From assembly GCA_030267565.1 (NCBI GenBank), contig BRXU01000023.1:1985370-2049369 (forward strand): DNA of 64,000 bases. Reading direction: 5' to 3'. The notes under the pieces are model-generated. The model did no database searches and was not told the DNA's origin. It saw only the letters and a program-made list of their open reading frames with translations. The DNA comes from Pleodorina starrii (taxonomy: Eukaryota > Chlorophyta > Chlorophyceae > Chlamydomonadales > Volvocaceae). Positions 25,268-35,857 of the stretch are shown in pieces (the first letter of the stretch is position 1; every line of letters starts with the position of its first letter). Position numbers and translations under genes: made by a program.

Positions 25268-25323
25268 TTTTAGGGTTTTAGGGTTTTAGGGTTTTAGGGT
25301 TTTAGGGTTTTAGGGTTTTAGGG
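25268..25323 (+). repeat. Seven perfect TTTTAGGG telomere repeats
   Basis: Seven uninterrupted TTTTAGGG units, the Chlamydomonas-type telomere repeat, lie inside the array. Other array units end in two or three copies of the same motif (for example 22895-22920 and 24170). Confidence 0.95.
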
Positions 25324-25778
25324 TTTTATAAGGGTATTGGGTTTTTATATAAATTTATTATTAATAATATAGTTATTATTATTTAATAACTATTTGTTTG
25401 TTTAATTGTTTAGTTATTATTTATTACTTATTCATTATTTATTTACTATTCATTGATGGGGGGGTCAGTACCCGCGTGGGTAGGTGCACGAGTGTATGTG
25501 TGCATGTGTACGTGCTCGTGTGTACGTGTGCATGTGTGTACATGCACGAGTGTACATGTGCATGTGTACGTGCGCGTGTGTACATGTGTGTGCGTGTGTG
25601 TACATGCACGTGTGTACGTGTGCATGTGTACATGTGCGTGTGTACGTGCATGTGTACATGTGCGTGTGTACGTGCATGTGTGTTTGTGTTTTATAATAAC
25701 TATTTATTATAATTATTTATTTATTATTTATTACTTATTTATTAATATTCAGGGAGGTTGGGGGGTTGGGGTTGGGGG

Positions 25779-25810
25779 TTTTAGGGTTTTAGGGTTTTAG
25801 GGTTTTAGGT
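25779..25810 (+). repeat. TTTTAGGG run ending the subtelomere-like array
   Basis: Three perfect TTTTAGGG units and a final TTTTAGGT form the very edge of the array; unique sequence begins at 25811. Confidence 0.93.
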
Positions 25811-26343
25811 ATACTCAACTGAGGACGCAAAACCTGCATTTATTCGTGATGCAACACCAATTCGATACGATCAAGGAAATGACAGCCTTGGCATCATGAT
25901 CGCAGTTTCGTTTCCAAAGAATTATTCCAAGAACGGGCTGTGACGGGGCACTTGCTAACTCCAAAGCTTCCGTTGATACCATGCTTGCCAAATCAGAGTT
26001 TCCGAAGGATGAATCAGGGTTTTTAGGGAGTACTCATTGCGGGGGGTTTCGGCCACGGTTCTGCGCCTTCCGCGCCCCACACCGCACCGCACGCCGCCCT
26101 ACCACCCTCTCCACTTGTGTAGCACCCCGAATAACCGCGGCGCGCGGGCGCCGGCCCGCATTGACCGGTCGCCGAGCCCCCCAAACAGCCGGGGCAGTGG
26201 GGGATGTGTGTGTGTGTGGCACTGCGTGCACCCATGTACCCCCGCCTTGCCCCACCCATATCGCGTGCCCCCAACTGCACCAAACACACACGCGCAAACA
26301 CGCACAATCGCACAAACACGCACAATCACACAAACACGCACAG
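25811..26343. other. Unique sequence, downstream of the HNH-type gene
   Basis: A non-repetitive stretch between the array edge and the stop codon of the minus-strand gene. It would hold that gene's 3' UTR. I found no minus-strand TGTAA signal or other feature in it. Confidence 0.5.
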
Positions 26344-28205
26344 TTAATCGCCCAGCTCGACGGCGCGCGGTGGGGGCGGTGCCGCAAAGGCCACAGCAAG
26401 CGGAACGGCTTCACGCTGCGGCCGGGCCGCCAGCCCCGGCAGCCACGCCGACTCTGCGGGCCCCGGCGAGGTGACGGGTTCACGGGCAGGCACACTCGCG
26501 CACTCCAGCAGCCACTCGTGCGCCGCCGTGGAGCGGGCGGCGTTAACCGACCTAAACCCCCACCGCAGGTGCAGCGGGTTGATGCATCGTGCGTTGTCAC
26601 AAATGTGCATGGCTACGGCTTCCTTCTGCGTACCCTCGGCGGCTGCTGTCGTTGCGTGTTCACGAGCATCCACATGCTTCCAGCCGCCGCCACCCCCGCC
26701 GACGCCACCACCCCCGCCACCAGCACCAGCGCCCGAACCCGCCGCCGCCGCCACTGCCGCCACCGCCGCCGCCGTGGGCGCAAGCGGCACGCGCACACAG
26801 CCCCCCTCGGGTGCACCACCCACCGCCCACAGCGAGGCCCGGTGCGCCCACACCCATGCCTCCGCCGCCTCCTCCGCATCCACCTGCACCGCCCCGCCAC
26901 GCCTAACCCGCAGCGCAGTGTGGCCGCCGCGGAGGACGACGTCAGCACCGCGTTCGGCCCGGGGAACGCGGGCGGGTGTAAAGTAGCTGTGGCCGGCACG
27001 CTGCGCGGCCTTCACCGCCAACTCCATCGCCACCCGACGCTGCCGCAGCTGCACCGCGTCGTCCTGCTCTTTCTCCGTCGCCGTCGCCGTCGCCGTCTCC
27101 ATCGCCGTCGCCGCCGCCGCCGCCGCCTCCACCACGTCGTCCGCCTTGCGCTTGAGAGGGTGGCGGTGGCAGGGACGTCGGCCACCCGCCGTTGCATCGG
27201 CTATGACCTTCGCAGCCCGCCTCGCCGCCGCCCTGGGAGCAGTGCGCAGCCTGCCCGCCGTCGACGTCGCAGTAGTCGCCGGCGTCGCCGTCGCCGCCGC
27301 CGCCTCCTTCTCCACCGCCTCCTTCTCCACCGCCTCCTTCTCCACCGCCGCAGTCGCCACCGCCGCCGCCGCCACCGCCGCGTCCTCCTCCTCCTCGTCC
27401 TCCTCCTCGTCCTCCTTCTCCTCCGCAGCAGGCGCCAGCGGCTCGAGGCAGGGTGACCGCAGCGGCGCGGCTTCGTCGACGGGCGGCTGCATCACGAGCA
27501 GCGCGTTTTCCGCCACGACCAGCGTGACGGTGCCGCCCGTGGCCTTGACCAGCCACAGCGCCGCGTGCAGGAAGGACGGCGCGTCGTCCAGCGAGACGCG
27601 GCGGCGCTTACTTGGCAGCGCCGCGCCCATGTCCGCCAGCAGGCGCACCGCTTGGGCGACAGCGTGGCGGGCGTGCGGCGTCGGCGGAGAAGGGCGAAGG
27701 CTACGGTGGAAGCAGCAGCAGGAGCGGCAGGAGCGGCAGCAGCGTTCGTGGCCGTAGCGGCCACCTCGGAGCTCTTGCAGCCAGTGGACAGCGGTGCACA
27801 CTGCTGCGCCGGACACACCGCTTGGCGAGAGCGCCGTCAACCCCGCCCGCCGCGGTGTCGGCTGCGACGGCGGGGACGGCCGCGGAGGCTGATGATGAGG
27901 TGGCTGCTGCTGATGAGGTGGCTGCTGCTGATGAGGTGGCTGCTGCGACGGCGACGCGAGGACGGGGATGCTGCTGCGGGGAGGGTGCTGCTGCTGGCCG
28001 CGGTGGTCACCACCATCATCACGGTGCCGCCGGCAGCGGTTGCCGGAACGCCCGCGAGCGCGCCCTTTGGGCGGCGAGGCAATCGCGTGCTTGGGCAGGA
28101 AGCGGCCGGCTGCTGCTGCTGCAGGCGAACCAAGCTGCAGCAGCGGCAGCTTTTGCGACGACGGCGACTGCAAATTGGCGGAGGAGCGCCAGCAGCAGTC
28201 GTTTG

Positions 28206-28249
<44 letters not shown>

Positions 28250-28254
28250 GCCAT
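26344..28254 (-). CDS. HNH/His-Me finger endonuclease-like protein
   Basis: A single open frame of 636 aa from ATG at 28254, where it begins Met-Ala followed by a long Gln run (encoded by CTG repeats on the plus strand). Most of the protein is low-complexity Ala, Glu, Thr and Pro sequence, with a basic SKRRRVS stretch that could be a nuclear signal. The only recognisable domain is near residues 545-575: HICDNARCINPLHLRWG, the H-x-C...C-x-N-P-x-H-L zinc-loop signature of His-Me finger (HNH) endonucleases, as in homing-type nucleases. Such domains could cut or merely bind DNA. No intron is needed. Whether it is expressed is unknown; Glu and Ala runs encoded by simple repeats make the middle unreliable. 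It is unrelated in sequence to the HNH-like domain at 41257-41730. Confidence 0.65.
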
Positions 28255-28380
28255 GTCTGTCTCTGCGGCAAAGCTGTATGTGCGCCTGTTTTACTGTATC
28301 TGCTCTGCTGCTGCTGCCTTCCCGCCTGCCTGCCTGCCTGTCTGCGACGCACGAGACAAAAGCAAATCGTGCCCTCTCGC

Positions 28381-28436
<56 letters not shown>

Positions 28437-28455
28437 CGATGATGATGATGATGCC
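28381..28455. repeat. (ATG)n microsatellite upstream of the HNH-type gene
   Basis: About 25 GAT/ATG units with one GAC interruption, 125 bp upstream of the predicted start. Confidence 0.95.
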
Positions 28456-29948
28456 GCGCGCGCGATCAAAAGTAAAGCAGCCGCCCGAGTTTGATAGCAG
28501 CAGCTACCGATCGAGCTATCTAGTAGTCAAATAAGCAAGCAGCCAAGTAGCAATCATATATAGTAGAAGATATATATCATGTGTTACTACTATTATTATT
28601 ATTATGATAAGCGGTGGTGCTGTGCCGGTCGAGAGAATGTTTTGGGCAGGGCAGGGCGGGCGGTTGACTAAGCCGTTGGACTGGCCAGCCAGCGGGGCGC
28701 AACGACCCAACCCACAAAAAAAACGACACCATAGCAGAAACCCACCCGGCCATAATTTTTTTCAAGCTATTCATAATAACTCTGCCGAAGCAGATGCGCA
28801 AAAGGAATACTACGTCCAAAAGATCTGGGGTAGGACAGGCACGGAACGGCCCTGGGGCAGGGTGCCAGGCCGCCAACACCCCATCTAAAATGTGCGCCTA
28901 GTCATGCTGAAGGTGTCCTCCAGCGGGGTCTCGGGCTGAAACGTGGCGCCTGGTGAGATCTGGCGTGGGCACGCCTGGGTGTGCACGGCCCTTGATTGGC
29001 ATCTTAACATTTTGCTGGCAGCCAGGCTTGTGCACAGCACGCGGATTAATTTTGGACATATGAATTGTGATATGCTGGATTTTATGGTAAAATTTGCGCA
29101 AATTATGGTCCTGTGTGGGCCTCACGGCAATAATTTGTTTGAGGGCTCGGGAAGGGTCCGGGCTCGCGAGGTCGTTTTTCTGGTGGTGCGCCGTACTGCG
29201 GAGGGGTGAGCAAACTTTTGGACTGTGCAGAAACGCTTTGCAGACAATAATATTACAACTTCTGCTATTACCTTTCTTTCTTGATAGTAACAATACTTAG
29301 CGAGGTTTAGTTTGGTACCATAAGTTTCAATGACTGACGGCAACCTCGACTCTCCGCTGCGTCCACCTCTGCTTGAGCTGGGCCTTTTCCGTAGTGATCT
29401 TCTTCTCTTGATCAGTAGGTAGGTAGGAGCTGTTGTCAGGAATTGCGGAATTGCGGGCTGGGCTCCGGGCATCTCGCGAGGTGATGCTGCACACGGCTTG
29501 CTTGCTGACTGACTGGCTGGCTGGCTGGCTTGCTGACTTTCTTTCTTGCTTGCTTGCTTGCTTGCCTAAACGACGTGCAGGAAGGTCGAGCCTTGCTGGA
29601 CCTCGCGGCTTCCTCGGCGCGTCGATCGTGCAATGCAAGGTGGGTTGGGCTTGCAATGTGGGTTGGCCTTGCAATGTGGGTTGCTTTGGAAGAGTGACAC
29701 AGCCGCAGACGCAGCAGCTGTCCCCGAACCCCTTCCACTTCGCCTTCCCCTTCCACTGCCACTTCCCCTTCCACTGCCACTTCCCTTCCACTGCCACTGC
29801 CACTGCCACTGCCACTTCCCTTCCCCTCCGCCCCACCCCTCCGCCCCCTCTCCTCCCCACCAGCCCTCTTCTCATCCCCCTTCGGGCCCACCCACCGACC
29901 CAACCCCTGCCCCCTCCCCCTAAACCCAAATACCCTGCCCTCCGCAGC
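28456..29948. other. Unassigned region
   Basis: About 1.5 kb of mostly unique sequence with no gene I can support. The minus-strand stretch 29327-29440 reads as a charged segment ending in a stop and could be a terminal exon, but no splice partner is convincing. 29500-29570 holds short CTGGCTGG and CTTGCTTG repeats, and 29640-29700 three direct GCAATGTGGGTTG-type repeats. From 29730 it is rich in CCACTGCCACTTCCC, which anticipates the satellite to the right. Confidence 0.5.
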
Positions 29949-30570
<622 letters not shown>

Positions 30571-31009
30571 TGGCTGCCTGCCCCACCAGCCCTCTCCTCC
30601 CCACCAGCCCTCTCCTACCCCTCCGCCCACCCCTCCGCACTGTACTGCACTGCCACTGCCACTGCCACTGCCTGTGTGTATGCGAAGGCCGAGTGCCTCC
30701 CCCACCAGCCCTCTCCTCCCCACCAGCCCTCCCCTCCCCCTCCGCACTTCCCCCTTCCCGCTGCGGTATCATTTTCTATCTCCCTTCCCTTCCCCCTTCC
30801 CTTCCCCCTTCCCTTCCCCCTTCCCTTCCCTTGCCTTCCCGTGCCTTGCCTTGCCTTGCCTTGCCTTGCCTTGCCTTGCCTTGCCTTTGCCTGTGTGTAT
30901 GTTTGGGCCGAATCCCTCCCCCACCAGCCCTCCCCTCCCCCTCCGCCCACCCCTCCTCTCTTTACTGCTCTGCCTCTGACAGTGCGTGTGTGATTGCGAT
31001 GGGCGAGTG

Positions 31010-31060
<51 letters not shown>

Positions 31061-31550
31061 CCCACCAGCCCTCTCCTTCCCACCAGCCCTCTCCTCCCCC
31101 TCCGCCCACCCCTCCGCACTGTACTGCACTGCCACTGCCACTGCCACTGCCTGTGTGTATGCGAAGGCCGAGTGCCTCCCCCACCAGCCCTCTCCTCCCC
31201 ACCAGCCCTCCCCTCCCCCTCCGCACTTCCCCCTTCCCGCTGCGGTATCATTTTCTATCTCCCTTCCCTTCCCCCTTCCCTTCCCCCTTCCCTTCCCCCT
31301 TCCCTTCCCTTGCCTTCCCTTCCCTTCCCTTCCCGTGCCTTGCCTTGCCTTGCCTTGCCTTGCCTTGCCTTCCCTTCCCGTGCCTTGCCTTGCCTTGCCT
31401 TGCCTTGCCTTGCCTTGCCTTTGCCTGTGTGTATGTTTGGGCCGAGTCCCTCCCCCACCAGCCCTCCCCTCCCCCTCCGCCCACCCCTCCGCACTGTACT
31501 GCACTGCCACTGCCACTGCCACTGCCTGTGTGAATGCGAAGGCCGAGTGC

Positions 31551-31583
<33 letters not shown>

Positions 31584-32429
31584 TCTCTCTCTCCTCCCCA
31601 CCAGCCCTCTCCTTCCCACCAGCCCTCCCCTCCCCCTCCGCCCACCCCTCCGCACTGTACTGCACTGCCACTGCCACTGCCACTGCCTGTGTGTATGCGA
31701 AGGCCGAGTGCCTCCCCCACCAGCCCTCTCCTCCCCACCAGCCCTCCCCTCCCCCTCCGCACTTCCCCCTTCCCGCTGCGGTATCATTTTCTATCTCCCT
31801 TCCCTTCCCCCTTCCCTTCCCCCTTCCCTTCCCCCTTCCCTTCCCTTGCCTTCCCGTGCCTTGCCTTGCCTTGCCTTGCCTTGCCTTGCCTTGCCTTGCC
31901 TTGCCTTCCCTTCCCGTGCCTTGCCTTGCCTTGCCTTGCCTTGCCTTGCCTTGCCTTGCCTTGCCTTGCCTTTGCCTGTGTGTATGTTTGGGCCGAGTCC
32001 CTCCCCCACCAGCCCTCCCCTCCCCCTCCGCCCACCCCTCCGCACTGTACTGCACTGCCACTGCCACTGCCACTGCCTGTGTGTATGCGAAGGCCGAGTG
32101 CCTCCCCCACCAGCCCTCTCCTCCCCACCAGCCCTCCCCTCCCCCTCCGCACTTCCCCCTTCCCGCTGCGGTATCATTTTCTATCTCCCTTCCCTTCCCC
32201 CTTCCCTTCCCCCTTCCCTTCCCCCTTCCCTTCCCTTGCCTTCCCGTGCCTTGCCTTGCCTTGCCTTGCCTTGCCTTGCCTTGCCTTGCCTTGCCTTGCC
32301 TTGCCTTTGCCTGTGTGTATGTTTGGGCCGAATCCCTCCCCCACCAGCCCTCCCCTCCCCCTCCGCCCACCCCTCCGCACTGTACTGCACTGCCACTGCC
32401 ACTGCCTGTGTGAATGCGAAGGCCGAGTG

Positions 32430-32482
<53 letters not shown>

Positions 32483-32972
32483 CCCACAAGCCCTCTCCTT
32501 CCCTCCAGCCCTCTCCTCCCCCTCCGCCCACCCCTCCGCACTGTACTGCACAGCCACTGCCACTGCCACTGCCTGTGTGTATGCGAAGGCCGAGTGCCTC
32601 CCCCACCAGCCCTCTCCTCCCCACCAGCCCTCCCCTCCCCCTCCGCACTTCCCCCTTCCCGCTGCGGTATCATTTTCTATCTCCCTTCCCTTCCCCCTTC
32701 CCTTCCCCCTTCCCTTCCCCCTTCCCTTCCCTTGCCTTCCCTTCCCTTCCCTTCCCGTGCCTTGCCTTGCCTTGCCTTGCCTTGCCTTGCCTTGCCTTCC
32801 CTTCCCGTGCCTTGCCTTGCCTTGCCTTGCCTTGCCTTGCCTTTGCCTGTGTGTATGTTTGGGCCGAGTCCCTCCCCCACCAGCCCTCCCCTCCCCCTCC
32901 GCCCACCCCTCCGCACTGTACTGCACTGCCACTGCCACTGCCACTGCCTGTGTGAATGCGAAGGCCGAGTGC

Positions 32973-33005
<33 letters not shown>

Positions 33006-33513
33006 TCTCTCTCTCCTCCCCACCAGCCCTCTCCTTCCCACCAGCCCTCCCCTCCCCCTCCGCCCACCCCTCCGCACTGTACTGCACTGCCACTGCCACT
33101 GCCACTGCCTGTGTGTATGCGAAGGCCGAGTGCCTCCCCCACCAGCCCTCTCCTCCCCACCAGCCCTCCCCTCCCCCTCCGCACGTCCCCCTTCCCGCTG
33201 CGGTATCATTTTCTATCTCCCTTCCCTTCCCCCGTCCCTTCCCCCTTCCCGTCCCCCTTCCCTTCCCTTGCCTTCCCGTGCCTTGCCTTGCCTTGCCTTG
33301 CCTTGCCTTGCCTTGCCTTGCCTTGCCTTCCCTTCCCGTGCCTTGCCTTGCCTTGCCTTGCCTTGCCTTGCCTTGCCTTGCCTTTGCCTGTGTGTATGTT
33401 TGGGCCGAGTCCCTCCCCCACCAGCCCTCCCCTCCCCCTCCGCCCACCCCTCCGCACTGTACTGCACTGCCACTGCCACTGCCACTGCCTGTGTGAATGC
33501 GAAGGCCGAGTGC

Positions 33514-33546
<33 letters not shown>

Positions 33547-33992
33547 TCTCTCTCTCCTCCCCACCAGCCCTCTCCTTCCCACCAGCCCTCCCCTCCCCCT
33601 CCGCCCACCCCTCCGCACTGTACTGCACTGCCACTGCCACTGCCACTGCCTGTGTGTATGCGAAGGCCGAGTGCCTCCCCCACCAGCCCTCTCCTCCCCA
33701 CCAGCCCTCCCCTCCCCCTCCGCACTTCCCCCTTCCCGCTGCGGTATCATTTTCTATCTCCCTTCCCTTCCCCCTTCCCTTCCCCCTTCCCTTCCCCCTT
33801 CCCTTCCCTTGCCTTCCCGTGCCTTGCCTTGCCTTGCCTTGCCTTGCCTTGCCTTGCCTTGCCTTGCCTTTGCCTGTGTGTATGTTTGGGCCGAATCCCT
33901 CCCCCACCAGCCCTCTCCTCCCCCTCCGCCCACCCCTCCGCACTGTACTGCACTGCCACTGCCACTGCCTGTGTGAATGCGAAGGCCGAGTG

Positions 33993-34033
<41 letters not shown>

Positions 34034-35055
34034 CCCACCAGCCCTCTCCGTCCCACCAGCCCTCTCCTCCCCCTCCGCCCACCCCTCCGCACTGTACTGC
34101 ACTGCCACTGCCACTGCCACTGCCTGTGTGTATGCGAAGGCCGAGTGCCTCCCCCACCAGCCCTCTCCTCCCCACCAGCCCTCCCCTCCCCCTCCGCACT
34201 TCCCCCTTCCCGCTGCGGTATCATTTTCTATCTCCCTTCCCTTCCCCCTTCCCTTCCCCCTTCCCTTCCCCCTTCCCTTCCCTTGCCTTCCCTTCCCTTC
34301 CCTTCCCGTGCCTTGCCTTGCCTTGCCTTGCCTTGCCTTGCCTTCCCTTCCCGTGCCTTGCCTTGCCTTGCCTTGCCTTGCCTTGCCTTGCCTTTGCCTG
34401 TGTGTATGTTTGGGCCGAGTCCCTCCCCCACCAGCCCTCCCCTCCCCCTCCGCCCACCCCTCCGCACTGTACTGCACTGCCACTGCCACTGCCACTGCCT
34501 GTGTGAATGCGAAGGCCGAGTGCCTCTCTCTCTCTCTCTCTCTCTCACTCTCTCTCTCTCTCCTCCCCACCAGCCCTCTCCTTCCCACCAGCCCTCCCCT
34601 CCCCCTCCGCCCACCCCTCCGCACTGTACTGCACTGCCACTGCCACTGCCACTGCCTGTGTGTATGCGAAGGCCGAGTGCCTCCCCCACCAGCCCTCTCC
34701 TCCCCACCAGCCCTCCCCTCCCCCTCCGCACTTCCCCCTTCCCGCTGCGGTATCATTTTCTATCTCCCTTCCCTTCCCCCTTCCCTTCCCCCTTCCCTTC
34801 CCCCTTCCCTTCCCTTGCCTTCCCGTGCCTTGCCTTGCCTTGCCTTGCCTTGCCTTGCCTTGCCTTGCCTTGCCTTCCCTTCCCGTGCCTTGCCTTGCCT
34901 TGCCTTGCCTTGCCTTGCCTTGCCTTTGCCTGTGTGTATGTTTGGGCCGAGTCCCTCCCCCACCAGCCCTCCCCTCCCCCTCCGCCCACCCCTCCGCACT
35001 GTACTGCACTGCCACTGCCACTGCCACTGCCTGTGTGAATGCGAAGGCCGAGTGC

Positions 35056-35086
<31 letters not shown>

Positions 35087-35552
35087 TCTCTCTCTCCTCC
35101 CCACCAGCCCTCTCCTTCCCACCAGCCCTCCCCTCCCCCTCCGCCCACCCCTCCGCACTGTACTGCACTGCCACTGCCACTGCCACTGCCTGTGTGTATG
35201 CGAAGGCCGAGTGCCTCCCCCACCAGCCCTCTCCTCCCCACCAGCCCTCCCCTCCCCCTCCGCACTTCCCCCTTCCCGCTGCGGTATCATTTTCTATCTC
35301 CCTTCCCTTCCCCCTTCCCTTCCCCCTTCCCTTCCCCCTTCCCTTCCCTTGCCTTCCCGTGCCTTGCCTTGCCTTGCCTTGCCTTGCCTTGCCTTGCCTT
35401 GCCTTGCCTTGCCTTGCCTTGCCTTGCCTTTGCCTGTGTGTATGTTTGGGCCGAATCCCTCCCCCACCAGCCCTCCCCTCCCCCACCGCCCACCCCTCCG
35501 CACTGTACTGCACGGCCACTGCCACTGCCTGTGTGAATGCGAAGGCCGAGTG

Positions 35553-35599
<47 letters not shown>

Positions 35600-35845
35600 C
35601 CCACCAGCCCTCTCCTTCCCACCAGCCCTCTCCTCCCCCTCCGCCCACCCCTCCGCACTGTACTGCACTGCCACTGCCACTGCCACTGCCTGTGTGTATG
35701 CGAAGGCCGAGTGCCTCCCCCACCAGCCCTCTCCTCCCCACCAGCCCTCCCCTCCCCCTCCGCACTTCCCCCTTCCCGCTGCGGTATCATTTTCTATCTC
35801 CCTTCCCTTCCCCCTTCCCTTCCCCCTTCCCTTCCCCCTTCCCTT
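30571..35845. repeat. Compound satellite of 0.39-0.54 kb units
   Basis: Eleven copies of a compound unit, marked by CTGCGGTATCATTTTCTATC at 30761, 31240, 31776, 32166, 32662, 33198, 33739, 34213, 34744, 35279 and 35779; spacing is 390-541 bp. Each unit nests several simple repeats: CCCTTCC and CCTTG arrays, CCACTG repeats, CT runs, and repeated CCCCACCAGCCCTC blocks. Length differences come from these internal repeats and from whole-subunit gain or loss. Pyrimidine richness removes stop codons, producing very long Leu/Pro/Ser frames on the plus strand (30480-38828) and Gly/Arg/Glu frames on the minus strand; none is a credible gene. The array breaks off into the Penelope-like element at 35846, and the same satellite reappears at 39891 and 51951. 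Confidence 0.9.
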
Positions 35846-35857
35846 GTTGGCGACGCC

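Noticed and set aside
27890..27950. CTGATGAGG repeats resembling a hammerhead core
   Set aside because: They are a short coding tandem repeat in the HNH-type gene, without a GAAA partner and helices.
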